From Stenotrophomonas maltophilia (lineage in GTDB: Bacteria > Pseudomonadota > Gammaproteobacteria > Xanthomonadales > Xanthomonadaceae), in assembly GCF_004920835.1 (NCBI RefSeq), contig NZ_QFHO01000038.1, positions 1 to 37,623 of the forward strand: a DNA stretch of 37,623 nucleotides. Direction: 5' to 3'. A model generated the notes under the pieces. It searched no databases. It had not been told where the DNA came from and saw nothing but the letters and a program-made list of their open reading frames with translations. This document shows positions 22,775 to 30,761 of this stretch, piece after piece. Made by a program: the position numbers and the translations under genes. The stretch's first letter is position 1. The number at the start of each line of letters is the position of its first letter.

Positions 22775-23901
22775 GGGCGGCCTCCCTTGCCGAATTCATC
22801 CACCTGGATGTGCGGGCTGTCCGGCATCGGGCCAGTGCGCCAGGCGCGCAGCTGGTAGACGTAGGACAGGACCTGGGCCACGGCCGAATACAGTCTCACG
22901 GGGATTTCCTTTCCGAGTTGGCCTTCCCGATACAAGGCGCGTGCCAAAGGCGGCGCCGAGACGATGGCGACCTTGTTGCCATCGGCCACTTCACGGATGC
23001 GCAGGGCGGTCTCGTCCACGCCCAGGGCGACCACTTTGGGGGCGTTCATGGCGCCGCCCTCGTACTTCAGGGCCACCGCATAGTGGGTGGGGTTGACCAC
23101 CACCACGTCAGCAGTGGGGACCGCCTCCATCATCCGGCGGTTGGCCATCTGCTGCTGCAGCTGGCGGATGCGGCCCTTCACCTCCGGGCTGCCCTCGCTT
23201 TCCTTCATTTCGCGGCGCAGCTCTTCGCGGGTCATCTTCAGCTTGCGCATCCAGTTCCAGCGCTGGTACGGGGCGTCGATGGCCGCCAGCACCAGCATGG
23301 CGCCGGCGGTAGCCAGCAGCAGGCGCAGGGTGAAGCCGAGGCCGTCGGTGATGGCGGTCTCCAGCGGGTGGTGGATCAGACCGCGCAGGGTGTCGAAGCC
23401 GGTCCATACCACCAGCCCAGCGGCGACCCCGACAAAAGCCACGCGCAACAGCGACTTGGTGAACTCGGCGATGGCCTCCGGGCCGTACAGGCGCTTGAGC
23501 CCGCTCATCGGGTTCATGCGGTTGATGTCCGGCAGCATCGCCTTCTGCGACCAGCGCAGGCCACCCATCACCAGTGGCGCGACGAAGCTGGCCAGCAGGC
23601 AGACCAGCACCAGTGGCGCGATCACCAGCATGAACTGCAGCAGCAGGTCGCCGAAGTGGCCGAACAGTTCCTTCGGGTTCTGCCGCAGGCTCTGTTCGGG
23701 GCTGAGCGCATGCTTCATCCAGGCGCTGGCGCCACGGCCGATCGAGCCGCTCATCGCCATCACCGCCAGTACGCCGGCGCCGAACACGGCGGCGGTGCCG
23801 AGTTCGCGCGAGCGCGGCAGGTTGCCCTGTTCACGGGCATCGCGCAGGCGTTTTTCGGTGGGTTGTTCGGTCTTTTCGCCGGCGGATTCGTCTTCGGACA
23901 T
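22771..23901 (-). CDS. flhB: Flagellar export switch protein FlhB
   Basis: FlhB switches the export apparatus from rod/hook to filament substrates after cutting itself. The 376-residue protein opens with GEKTEQPTEKRLRDAREQGN and has four membrane helices. It carries the self-cleavage site NPTH in VVVVNPTHYAVALKYEG. I start it at the ATG at 23901. The in-frame ATG at 23946 lies inside the sigma54 -24/-12 element (23936-23949), so the transcript cannot include it. A SMAG hairpin sits upstream of the promoter. The gene leads the flhB-flhA-flhF-fleN-fliA series. Confidence 0.96.
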   Translation of the reverse strand: MSEDESAGEKTEQPTEKRLRDAREQGNLPRSRELGTAAVFGAGVLAVMAMSGSIGRGASAWMKHALSPEQSLRQNPKELFGHFGDLLLQFMLVIAPLVLVCLLASFVAPLVMGGLRWSQKAMLPDINRMNPMSGLKRLYGPEAIAEFTKSLLRVAFVGVAAGLVVWTGFDTLRGLIHHPLETAITDGLGFTLRLLLATAGAMLVLAAIDAPYQRWNWMRKLKMTREELRREMKESEGSPEVKGRIRQLQQQMANRRMMEAVPTADVVVVNPTHYAVALKYEGGAMNAPKVVALGVDETALRIREVADGNKVAIVSAPPLARALYREGQLGKEIPVRLYSAVAQVLSYVYQLRAWRTGPMPDSPHIQVDEFGKGGRP

Positions 23902-23935
23902 CACGGGCACTGCGGCAGGAGATGCCGGGGTGCGT

Positions 23936-23949
23936 GCAAGAACCATGCC
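23936..23949 (-). promoter_or_regulatory. Sigma54 promoter for flhB
   Basis: The minus strand reads GGCATGGTTCTTGC, with GG and GC exactly 10 bases apart and TTGC at -12. Transcription should begin near 23925, about 24 bases before the flhB ATG. The same geometry is seen at fliL and fliE. FleQ would be the expected activator. Confidence 0.78.
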
Positions 23950-23962
23950 GTGACGGGTTCAT

Positions 23963-23986
23963 GCGCCAACCAAGGTTGGCACCTAC
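23963..23986 (-). repeat. SMAG-type GTAG stem-loop upstream of flhB
   Basis: The minus strand reads GTAG followed by a near-palindrome, with a 7-bp stem GCCAACC/GGTTGGC and a 2-base loop. It fits the short GTAG-headed REP elements of S. maltophilia. It ends 13 bases upstream of the flhB -24 box. A shorter related stem (CCGGG-TCATG-CCCGG) lies at 24007-24021. Confidence 0.75.
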
Positions 23987-24044
23987 CAGAGCAGGCACCG
24001 GCAGCGCCGGGTCATGCCCGGGGGGGAGCCGGGTGCGGGCTCGG

Positions 24045-26180
24045 CTACAGGGGCGCGTTGCCGCTGGGCGGCGGGCTCTGTGCCAGTTCCACACGAGGCC
24101 GGGGCAGGTCGTGCAGTTGCATGAAGCGGGCGGCATCGACCGGGCGACCGAGCAGGTAGCCCTGCAGGTAATCGCAGCCCAGCCGTTCCAGGTAGGCGCG
24201 CTGGGCGGCGGTTTCCACGCCTTCGGCCACGATGTCCATGTCCAGCGCATGGCCCAGCGCCACGATCGCCGAGACGATCACCACATCCTCGGCGCTGTGC
24301 TCCAGATCGCGCACGAAGGCGTGGTCGATCTTGATCTCGGTGGCTGGCAGCCGCTTCAGGTACAGCAGGCTGGAATAGCCGGTGCCGAAGTCATCGATGG
24401 AGATGCCCACGCCCAGTGCCGACAGCGCCTGCAGCAGGCGCAGGCTGGTATCGGTATCGCGCATCACGGTGCTCTCGGTGATCTCCAGCACCAGGTAGCG
24501 TGGGGTGATGCTGTAGCGCTCAAGGACGTCGCGCACGTCATGCAGCAGGTGCGGTGAGCTGAACTGCACCGGCGACAGGTTCACCGACATCGACCAGCCT
24601 TCATGGCCGGCGTCGTGCCAGCGGCGCAACTGCTGGCAGGCCTGGTCCAGCGCCCAGCGGCCGATTTCATTGATCGCGCCGCTGCGCTCGGCCAGGCGGA
24701 TGAACCGATCCGGCGGGATCAGGCCATGTTCCGAGTGCCGCCAACGGATCAGTGCCTCGGCGCCGGCCACTTTCTGTGTGGCCACGCGGATCTTGGGTTG
24801 GTAATTGAGGAACAGCTGTTCGCTGCCGATTGCCCGGCGCAGGTCGGCAAGCAATCTGAACTGTTGCTCGGCGCTGTCGTTCATCCAGTCGGCGAACAGC
24901 ACGAAGGCGTTGCGCCCCGATTCCTTGGCCTGGTACATCGCGGCATCGGCGAAGGCCATCAGTTGCCGCTCGCTGGCGGCGTGGTCCGGGCAGATCGCCA
25001 CGCCGATGCTGGCGGTCACCTGCAGTTCGTTGTCCGGCAGCAGGGGCCCGCTGCCGACCGCCTGCAGGATGCGCCGGGCCAGGGTCGGAAGATCCTCGTC
25101 GTGCTCGATGCGCACCACCAATACGAACTCGTCGCCGCCCAGACGGGCCAGCATGTCGTTGGGTCGAAGCAGTTGGCGCGTGCGTTCGGCCACCGCCACC
25201 AGCAGTGCATCACCGGCCTGGTGGCCATAGGCATCGTTGACCTGCTTGAAGCCATCCAGGTCCATGAACATCACAGCGAAACGGCTGCCGCCCTGTTCGG
25301 CCTCGGCCAGTGCCTGGACGATGCGACGCTGCAGCAGCAGGCGGTTGGGCAGGCGGGTGAGTGGGTCGTGCAGTGCGGCCTGGGTCAGTTCCTGCTGCGC
25401 GTCGGTCAGCGAGGTGCTCAACAGGGAATTGCGCAGGCGCAGCAGCTGCGCCTCCACCCGCTGGTCCAGCCAGGACACCACCAGCACCACGGCCAGGATC
25501 GCCACGGTGAGCATCACCACCAGCATGGCCAGCCATTCGCTCTGTAGTCCATCGCCGACGGCTGCGCCGCAGATGCTGCCTTCCGGAAAGCGTGCGGCGG
25601 CCATGCCGGTGTAGTGCATGCCGACGATGGCCAGCCCGAGCAGGCCCGCCGCTGCCAGCCGGTCGCCGACACGGGTGCGCTGCGCACGCAGGCGGAACGC
25701 CACATACAGGGCCGTCCACGAAGCAGCGACTGCCACCATCAGCGAAAACAGCAGCCAGCCCGGGTCGTAGTCGATGCCCGGCTGCATGCGCATTGCGGCC
25801 ATGCCAACGTAATGCATGCCGGCGATACCGGTGCCCATCAGCAGGGCGCCACCGGCCAGCCGCGGGTGCGGCAGCGTGCGCAACGAGACCAGCCACAGCG
25901 CGAACACCGACGAAGCGATGGCCAGTGCAAGGGAAAGCAGGGTGATCGGCAGGTCGTAGCCGAGCGGAATGGGCAGGTCGAAGGCAAGCATGCCGATGAA
26001 GTGCATCGACCAGATGCCCAGGCCCATGGCGAAGCCGCCACCGATGCGCCACCACCAGGCCGCGCCCTTGCCGGGTGCGGTAACCGTGCGCCCGGCCATC
26101 GCCAGCGCGGTGTATGAGGCCATCACGGCGACCAGCAGCGAGATCACTACCAGCCACGGGTTGTACGTGCCTACCAGCAT
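24045..26180 (-). CDS. MHYT-GGDEF-EAL c-di-GMP enzyme
   Basis: This 711-residue membrane protein carries both enzymes of c-di-GMP turnover. Residues 1 to about 240 form a seven-helix MHYT sensor with three motif copies (MHFIGMLAF, MHYVGMAAM, MHYTGMAAA), a module thought to sense a gas or metal-bound ligand. A GGDEF domain follows at about 275-435 with RLGGDEFVLVV and an RPND inhibitory site 5 residues before it. The EAL domain at about 450-700 has GAEALIRW, EITES, DDFGTGYSS, EIKIDHAF and EGVETAAQ. Both active sites look intact. GGGAG lies 8 bases before the ATG. It sits between fliR and flhB in the same direction, 164 bases after fliR. Confidence 0.93.
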   Translation of the reverse strand: MLVGTYNPWLVVISLLVAVMASYTALAMAGRTVTAPGKGAAWWWRIGGGFAMGLGIWSMHFIGMLAFDLPIPLGYDLPITLLSLALAIASSVFALWLVSLRTLPHPRLAGGALLMGTGIAGMHYVGMAAMRMQPGIDYDPGWLLFSLMVAVAASWTALYVAFRLRAQRTRVGDRLAAAGLLGLAIVGMHYTGMAAARFPEGSICGAAVGDGLQSEWLAMLVVMLTVAILAVVLVVSWLDQRVEAQLLRLRNSLLSTSLTDAQQELTQAALHDPLTRLPNRLLLQRRIVQALAEAEQGGSRFAVMFMDLDGFKQVNDAYGHQAGDALLVAVAERTRQLLRPNDMLARLGGDEFVLVVRIEHDEDLPTLARRILQAVGSGPLLPDNELQVTASIGVAICPDHAASERQLMAFADAAMYQAKESGRNAFVLFADWMNDSAEQQFRLLADLRRAIGSEQLFLNYQPKIRVATQKVAGAEALIRWRHSEHGLIPPDRFIRLAERSGAINEIGRWALDQACQQLRRWHDAGHEGWSMSVNLSPVQFSSPHLLHDVRDVLERYSITPRYLVLEITESTVMRDTDTSLRLLQALSALGVGISIDDFGTGYSSLLYLKRLPATEIKIDHAFVRDLEHSAEDVVIVSAIVALGHALDMDIVAEGVETAAQRAYLERLGCDYLQGYLLGRPVDAARFMQLHDLPRPRVELAQSPPPSGNAPL

Positions 26181-26344
26181 TCGTCAGTCTCCCGGACCTG
26201 CCTGTCGACGGAAACTACGGTGGGGCATGCATGAGGCCGGCCGACGCAGGGCGCCGGCCACGTGCGGCATCCCCCCGGTTGCCGCGCATTCACTCTAACG
26301 CGCAGACCCGGGGGAAGGGCAAGCAGTAAAACGTGATGATCGGG

Positions 26345-27136
26345 TCAGTGTGTGACCGCGTCCGCAGCCTGGAAGGCGGCGTCGAACAGGCGCTGTACCG
26401 GCGGGCCCATCTCGCCTGCCAGCAGGGCCAGCAGGAACAGGCCCAGCAGCAGTGAGACCGGCAGGCCGAGCTGGATCGGGTTCAGCGCCGGCGCGGCGCG
26501 CGCCAGCACGCCGAACGCCAGGTTCACCGCCAGCATTGCCACGGTCAGCGGGATCGCCAAAGTCAGCGCACCGCGCAGCACGGTCAGCAGGAAGGTCGGC
26601 GCGATGCTGAAGAAGGCATGCGGATCGGGCAGTGGCGCACCGATCGGCAGTGCCCGGTAGCTGTCCACCACCAGCGAGATCAGCGCCAGATGGCCATTGG
26701 CGGTGAAGAACAGCAGGCCGAACAGCAGATAGAACCACTGCCCGATCACGCCTGAGGTGCCGCCACGCAGCGGATCACTCATCTGTGCGAAGGCCAGGCC
26801 GGTGCCCTGGGCAATCAGTTCGCCGGCCATCGCGCCGGCCTCGAACACCAGCCGTAGCAGGAAGCCGATGGATACGCCGATGGCCAGCTCGCGGGCGATG
26901 GTCAGTACCGTGGCGGCATCGAAACCGGTCCAGTCCGGTACCGGCGGCAGCAACGGTGCCAATGCGATGGCCAGGGTGCCGGCCAGCACCACGCGCACCC
27001 GGGCCGGGACGGCGCGGGTGCCGACCATCGGCATGGCCATGGCGACCGCGCCGATGCGCAGCATGGTCCACAGCACGGTGCCGATCATGCCGAAGGCGTT
27101 CAGCCCATCGGCGGCCATCTGGGTGGCGGCGTCCAT
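26345..27136 (-). CDS. fliR: Flagellar export gate protein FliR
   Basis: FliR is the single-copy subunit of the FliP-FliQ-FliR export pore in the MS-ring centre. The 263-residue protein is very hydrophobic, with several membrane segments (GTVLWTMLRIGAVAMAMPMV, VVLAGTLAIALAPLLPPV) and the family stretch AGELIAQGTGLAFAQMSDP. Length is normal. It starts 13 bases after fliQ ends and has TAGGA upstream. It is the last structural gene of the fliL-R series. Confidence 0.96.
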   Translation of the reverse strand: MDAATQMAADGLNAFGMIGTVLWTMLRIGAVAMAMPMVGTRAVPARVRVVLAGTLAIALAPLLPPVPDWTGFDAATVLTIARELAIGVSIGFLLRLVFEAGAMAGELIAQGTGLAFAQMSDPLRGGTSGVIGQWFYLLFGLLFFTANGHLALISLVVDSYRALPIGAPLPDPHAFFSIAPTFLLTVLRGALTLAIPLTVAMLAVNLAFGVLARAAPALNPIQLGLPVSLLLGLFLLALLAGEMGPPVQRLFDAAFQAADAVTH

Positions 27137-27149
27137 CGAAGCGCGTGTC

Positions 27150-27419
27150 CTAGCCGATCAGGTGCGGGATGCGCTGGAACAGCAGCGTGGTGAATTCGAC
27201 CAGGTGGCCGATCAGCAGGCTGCCCAGTGCGAACAGCACTGCGGTCAGCGCGGCTGCCTTGGCGACGAAGGCGATGGTCGGTTCATTGAGCTGGGTCGCA
27301 GCCTGCACCACGCCCACCACCACGCCCACCACCAGCACGGTGAGCAGCAGCGGGCCGGCCACCCACAACACGGTGATCAGGCCGCCACGCAGTTCGGTCA
27401 AGGCAAGTTCGGGAGACAT
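27150..27419 (-). CDS. fliQ: Flagellar export gate protein FliQ
   Basis: This 89-residue protein has two membrane helices (VLWVAGPLLLTVLVVGVVVG and AAALTAVLFALGSLLIGHLV). It forms the four-subunit part of the export pore. The sequence ELRGGLITVLWVAGPLL and QAATQLNEPTIAFVAK is typical of the family. The Shine-Dalgarno TGGAAA lies just before the ATG. Immediately upstream, two SMAG hairpins (27433-27486) occupy the gap to fliP. The rest of this operon is tightly packed or overlapping. Confidence 0.96.
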   Translation of the reverse strand: MSPELALTELRGGLITVLWVAGPLLLTVLVVGVVVGVVQAATQLNEPTIAFVAKAAALTAVLFALGSLLIGHLVEFTTLLFQRIPHLIG

Positions 27420-27432
27420 CGTATTTCCATCG

Positions 27433-27454
27433 GTAGCGCCGGGCCATGCCCGGC
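27433..27454 (+). repeat. SMAG stem-loop, fliP-fliQ gap, copy A
   Basis: The + strand reads GTAGC followed by a 7-bp stem GCCGGGC/GCCCGGC with loop CAT. On the minus-strand mRNA it ends a few bases before the fliQ Shine-Dalgarno. The GTAG head and CAT loop are hallmarks of the S. maltophilia SMAG family. Confidence 0.85.
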
Positions 27455-27463
27455 AACGCTTAT

Positions 27464-27486
27464 GTAGAGTCGAGCCATGCTCGACT
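27464..27486 (+). repeat. SMAG stem-loop, fliP-fliQ gap, copy B
   Basis: The + strand reads GTAG followed by a perfect 8-bp stem AGTCGAGC/GCTCGACT with loop CAT. It has the same orientation as copy A, 9 bases away, and begins 10 bases past the fliP stop. The stem sequence differs from copy A while the form is kept. Confidence 0.88.
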
Positions 27487-27495
27487 GCCTCCCGG

Positions 27496-28275
27496 TCAGG
27501 CCGGATTGAAGCTCGCCGCCAGCGTACCCACGGTCAGCACCCAGCCATCCACCAGCACGAACAACAGGATCTTGAACGGTGCCGACACCAGCATCGGCGA
27601 CAGCATCATCATGCCCATCGACATCAGCACGCTGGCCACGACCAGATCGATGATCACGAACGGGATGAAGATCAGGAAGCCGATCTCGAAGGCGGTCTTC
27701 AGTTCACTGGTAACGAACGATGCGACCAGCACCGGGAACGGGATCGCATCGGGGCTGGCGTAGGTGCCATGCCCGGCGATGCCGGCGAAGGTCATCAGGT
27801 CGGTCTCGCGGATCTGCGCCAGCATGAAGGCGCGCAGCGGCGAGGTGGTCAGCGTCCAGGCGGTCTGGAAGTCGATCTCGCCATTGAGGTAGGGGGCCAT
27901 GCCGGTGCTCCAGGCCTTGTCCCAGGTTGGCAGCATGATCATCGCGGTGAGGAACAGGGCCAGGCCCAGCAGCACCTGGTTGGACGGCGTCTGTCCGGTG
28001 CCCAGTGCCTGGCGCAGCAGGCCCAGCACGATGATGATGCGGGTGAACGAGGTCAGTACCAGCAGCATCGACGGGATCAGGGTGATCGCGGTCATCAACA
28101 GCAGGGTCTGCAGCGGCAGGCTGACCGGTGCACCGCCGATCTTGCCGACATTGATGTCGGGCAGCGGCGTGGTCGGCGCGCCGGGCGCGGCGAAGGCCAG
28201 CGCCGGCAACAGGCACAGGGCGAGCAACAGCAGCCACGGCATCAGGGTGGCAAGACGGGTACGGGTGACACGCAT
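27496..28275 (-). CDS. fliP: Flagellar export gate protein FliP
   Basis: FliP forms the five-subunit core of the export pore. The 259-residue protein has a cleavable signal peptide (LLLLALCLLPALAFAAPG) and four membrane helices. Signatures include LVLTSFTRIIIVLGLLRQAL and FVIIDLVVASVLMSMGMMML. I chose the ATG at 28275, 1 base before the fliO stop triplet; the longer open frame upstream is fliO in another frame. Length is normal. Confidence 0.97.
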   Translation of the reverse strand: MRVTRTRLATLMPWLLLLALCLLPALAFAAPGAPTTPLPDINVGKIGGAPVSLPLQTLLLMTAITLIPSMLLVLTSFTRIIIVLGLLRQALGTGQTPSNQVLLGLALFLTAMIMLPTWDKAWSTGMAPYLNGEIDFQTAWTLTTSPLRAFMLAQIRETDLMTFAGIAGHGTYASPDAIPFPVLVASFVTSELKTAFEIGFLIFIPFVIIDLVVASVLMSMGMMMLSPMLVSAPFKILLFVLVDGWVLTVGTLAASFNPA

Positions 28276-28276
28276 G

Positions 28277-28684
28277 TCAGGGATCCTTGCGCAGCCGCTG
28301 CTGCAGCAGCTGGGCGAAATTCGGCAGGTTCTTGAAGTCCGGCACGCGCACCGGTGCCGGCGGTGGCAGCGGTTCGGGCAGGGTGTGCAGGGTGTTGATG
28401 CCGCCGGCGGTAACGCCCAGCAGCAGCTGCTGGCCATTGACCTCCACCACCACCACGCGCTCCTTGGCGCCGACACTGAGGCTGGCCACCAGCTTCATGC
28501 CTTCGGCCGGGCGGAAGCCGCTGCCGGGCAGGCGCTTGAGCAGCCAGCCCAGGCCGATGACCAGGGCCAGTACCGCCAGCAGCGCCAGCACCGCACCGAA
28601 CAGGCTCGGTGCGGCGCCGACCTGCGGGCCGATCGGTGCGGCGGTCTTGCCGACCGCCAACAGGGTGGAGGCCAGCAGGCTCAA
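28277..28684 (-). CDS. fliO: Flagellar export accessory protein FliO
   Basis: FliO helps assemble the FliP ring. The 135-residue protein has one membrane helix (LFGAVLALLAVLALVIGLGW) after a short N-terminal segment. A basic, SH3-like cytoplasmic part follows (VASLSVGAKERVVVVEVNGQ, LLLGVTAGGINTLHTLPEPL). The start is TTG at 28684: CGGAG sits about 7 bases before it, and it overlaps the fliN stop by 4 bases (TTGA). Sequence conservation of this family is low, so the call rests on topology plus position. Confidence 0.92.
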   Translation of the reverse strand: MSLLASTLLAVGKTAAPIGPQVGAAPSLFGAVLALLAVLALVIGLGWLLKRLPGSGFRPAEGMKLVASLSVGAKERVVVVEVNGQQLLLGVTAGGINTLHTLPEPLPPPAPVRVPDFKNLPNFAQLLQQRLRKDP

Positions 28685-29016
28685 CGCAGTCTCCGGATCC
28701 GCTCGCTCGGGCTGACCACGTCGGTCAGGCGCACGCCGAAGCGGTCGTTGATCACCACCACCTCGCCGTGGGCGATCAGGGTGCCGTTGACGAACACGTC
28801 CAGTGACTCGCCGGCACCGCGTTCAAGTTCCACCACCGAGCCCTGGTTGAGCTGCAGCAGATTGCGGATCGGCAGGCGGGCACGACCGACTTCCAGCGAC
28901 AGGGTCACCGGCACGTCGAGGATCACGTCCAGGTTCAGGTCCGGACCGTTCGCTTCATCGGCCTGCAGGCTGCTGAACTGGGCCGGGGTCGGTTCGAGGG
29001 CGTCGATATCGTTCAT
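28681..29016 (-). CDS. fliN: Flagellar switch protein FliN
   Basis: FliN forms the base of the C ring with FliM and docks the FliH-FliI export complex. This 111-residue protein is a SpoA domain behind a short acidic N-terminus: LDVILDVPVTLSLEVGRARL, RNLLQLNQGSVVELERGAGE, GTLIAHGEVVVINDRFGVRL. The ATG at 29016 overlaps the fliM stop by 4 bases, and the longer upstream frame is fliM sequence. Length is within the normal short range. Confidence 0.97.
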   Translation of the reverse strand: MNDIDALEPTPAQFSSLQADEANGPDLNLDVILDVPVTLSLEVGRARLPIRNLLQLNQGSVVELERGAGESLDVFVNGTLIAHGEVVVINDRFGVRLTDVVSPSERIRRLR

Positions 29017-30017
29017 TGCGGGTCTTCCTGGATGACGGGTACGCGCGGACGGGTGCCGGGCGGATGGGTAGCGGTGATCTTCACGGCGTTCATGCCGTTG
29101 GCGACGCCGAACTCGCCGGTGAACACGGGGATGTTCTCCACGCACAACGGCACCTGCGGGCTCAGCTCGATCGGCAGGATGTCGCCGACCTTCAGGCGGG
29201 TCAGGTCGCGCAGGGTCATGCGCTTGCTGGCCAGTACGCTGGACAGGGTCACCTCGGCGATGTTGAGCTGCTCGCGCAGGGTCTGGCCCCAGCTCTCGTC
29301 GCGGTCGTTGCGGTCACTCTGGATGCCGGCGTCGAGGAGCTCGCGGATCGGCTCCAGCATCGAATACGGCAGGGTCACGTGGATGTCGCCGCCACCGCCG
29401 TCGAGCTCGACATGCAGGCGGCACACCACCACGTACTCTCGCGGCGTCACGATGTTGGCGAAGTGCGGGTTGATCTCCGAGCTGATGTATTCGAACTCGA
29501 CATCCATCACCGGTGCCCAGGCCTCGCGCAGGTCGGCGAAGGTCTGCTTCAGCAGCAGGTGGATCACCCGCATTTCGGTGGCGGTGAACTCGCGGCCTTC
29601 GATACGGGTCGGGTAGCGCCCGTCGCCGCCGAAGAAGTTGTCGACGATGGCGAACACCAGGGTTGGCTCGAACACGATCAGGCCGGTGCCACGCAGCGGC
29701 TTGAAGCGGATCAGGTTCAGGTTGGTCGGCACATACAGCGAGTGCATGTAGTCGTTGAACTTGATCAGTTCGATGCCGCGCACCGACAGTTCGGCCGAGC
29801 GGCGGATCAGGTTGAACAGGCCGATCCGCCACAGGCGCGCGAAGCGCTCGTGGACCATTTCCAGGGTCGGCATGCGACCGCGGATGATCCGGTCCTGGCT
29901 TGCGAAGTCGTAGGAACGTGCTTCGCCCGAAGGCGGTTCCGCATCGGTCTCGACCGCGCCACTGTCCACGCCGTGGAGCAGGGCATCGATCTCGTCCTGG
30001 GACAGCAGATCATTCAT
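29013..30017 (-). CDS. fliM: Flagellar switch protein FliM
   Basis: FliM is the C-ring subunit that binds CheY-P and sets rotation direction. The 334-residue protein starts with DLLSQDEIDALLHGVD, which contains the CheY-binding motif LSQDEIDALL. Its middle domain includes RRSAELSVRGIELIKFNDYM and GRYPTRIEGREFTATEMRVI. A C-terminal SpoA domain ends near VFTGEFGVANGMNAVKI. The ATG lies 10 bases after fliL ends. Confidence 0.97.
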   Translation of the reverse strand: MNDLLSQDEIDALLHGVDSGAVETDAEPPSGEARSYDFASQDRIIRGRMPTLEMVHERFARLWRIGLFNLIRRSAELSVRGIELIKFNDYMHSLYVPTNLNLIRFKPLRGTGLIVFEPTLVFAIVDNFFGGDGRYPTRIEGREFTATEMRVIHLLLKQTFADLREAWAPVMDVEFEYISSEINPHFANIVTPREYVVVCRLHVELDGGGGDIHVTLPYSMLEPIRELLDAGIQSDRNDRDESWGQTLREQLNIAEVTLSSVLASKRMTLRDLTRLKVGDILPIELSPQVPLCVENIPVFTGEFGVANGMNAVKITATHPPGTRPRVPVIQEDPQ

Positions 30018-30027
30018 CGGGGGGCCC

Positions 30028-30543
30028 TTACTGGGTCACGAAGCTGGTGAACAGCAGATCGTCGGCACCGTTGCTGCCGGTCTCGGCCTTGAGCACTTTC
30101 TGCACTTCGGCCAGCGAGGCGGCCTGCAGCTTCTGCTTGCCGGCGATATCGGCGATCTGGTTCGGGCTGACCTGCGAGAACAGCATCAGCAGGCGCGCGC
30201 GGATGGCAGGGGCGTGGGTCTTGATCGCTTCCAGCGCGGCCGGGTCGCGGGTCATCAGCTGTACTTCCAGCTGCAGATAGCGCGGGCCGTCGACCGGGCC
30301 GTTGAGATTGACCACGAAGGCCGGATCCAATGCGAAGTACTGCGCCGGTGCCGGAGCAGCGGCTTTCTTCGGCGCCGGTGCGGCCTTGTCTTCGTGCTTG
30401 GACTGGGTGAAGAACCACACGCCGCCACCGGCGGCAGCGGCGGCCAGTACGGCCACCAGTGCGGTGATCAGGATCGGACTACGCGGCTTGGCGGCCTTGT
30501 CCTTCTCGGCGGTCTTCTTGGTTTTGTCAGCGGCTGCGGCCAC
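30028..30543 (-). CDS. fliL: Flagellar basal-body protein FliL
   Basis: FliL is a single-pass inner membrane protein around the stator that supports torque. The 171-residue protein has a Lys-rich cytoplasmic start, a helix (ILITALVAVLAAAAAGGGVW) and a periplasmic domain with FVVNLNGPVDGPRYLQLEVQ and RDPAALEAIKTHAPAIRARL. The start is GTG at 30543 with AGGAG 9 bases upstream. It is the first gene behind a sigma54 promoter at 30580-30593. Confidence 0.95.
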   Translation of the reverse strand: MAAAADKTKKTAEKDKAAKPRSPILITALVAVLAAAAAGGGVWFFTQSKHEDKAAPAPKKAAAPAPAQYFALDPAFVVNLNGPVDGPRYLQLEVQLMTRDPAALEAIKTHAPAIRARLLMLFSQVSPNQIADIAGKQKLQAASLAEVQKVLKAETGSNGADDLLFTSFVTQ

Positions 30544-30579
30544 GGGGTGAAGCTCCTGAGGGTTGCTTCACCGGGATAT

Positions 30580-30593
30580 GCAAGGGGCGTGCC
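30580..30593 (-). promoter_or_regulatory. Sigma54 promoter for fliL
   Basis: The minus strand reads GGCACGCCCCTTGC, with GG and GC exactly 10 bases apart and both the GGCACG and TTGC boxes complete. The start would be near 30568, about 25 bases before the fliL GTG. Confidence 0.85.
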
Positions 30594-30613
30594 GTAGCTG
30601 GGGCAGAGGGGGG

Positions 30614-30629
30614 CGACGGAATTCCGTCG
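30614..30629. repeat. Perfect 16-base palindrome in the fliK-fliL gap
   Basis: CGACGGAATTCCGTCG is self-complementary, so it has no loop and could bind a dimeric protein. It lies 20 bases upstream of the sigma54 -24 box of fliL. Confidence 0.6.
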
Positions 30630-30645
30630 GGGTGCCGGTGGGGCC

Positions 30646-30665
30646 GTGCGGAGCAAGCTCCGCAC
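30646..30665. repeat. GTGCGGAGC hairpin in the fliK-fliL gap
   Basis: A 9-bp stem GTGCGGAGC/GCTCCGCAC has a 2-base loop. It lies downstream of fliK and could stabilise or end that transcript, though no T run follows. Confidence 0.65.
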
Positions 30666-30738
30666 CCACCAACGCGATACTGGCAGGTGCGGCTCTATTG
30701 CCTCGGTGTTCTGGTGGGCGCCGACCGCCCCGCTCTGG

Positions 30739-30761
30739 TGGGTGCCAACCTTGGTCGGCAC
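30739..30761 (+). repeat. SMAG-like hairpin after fliK
   Basis: GTGG, where the family has GTAG, is followed by GTGCCAACC-TT-GGTCGGCAC, a 9-bp stem with one mismatch. It resembles the element at 23963-23986 (GGTGCCAACC) and looks like a diverged member. It begins 7 bases past the fliK stop. Confidence 0.6.

Noticed and set aside
23902..23946. FlhB start at 23946
   Set aside because: This ATG lies inside the sigma54 -24/-12 element, so it would not be in the transcript. The family starts near the EKTEQPTEKR segment.
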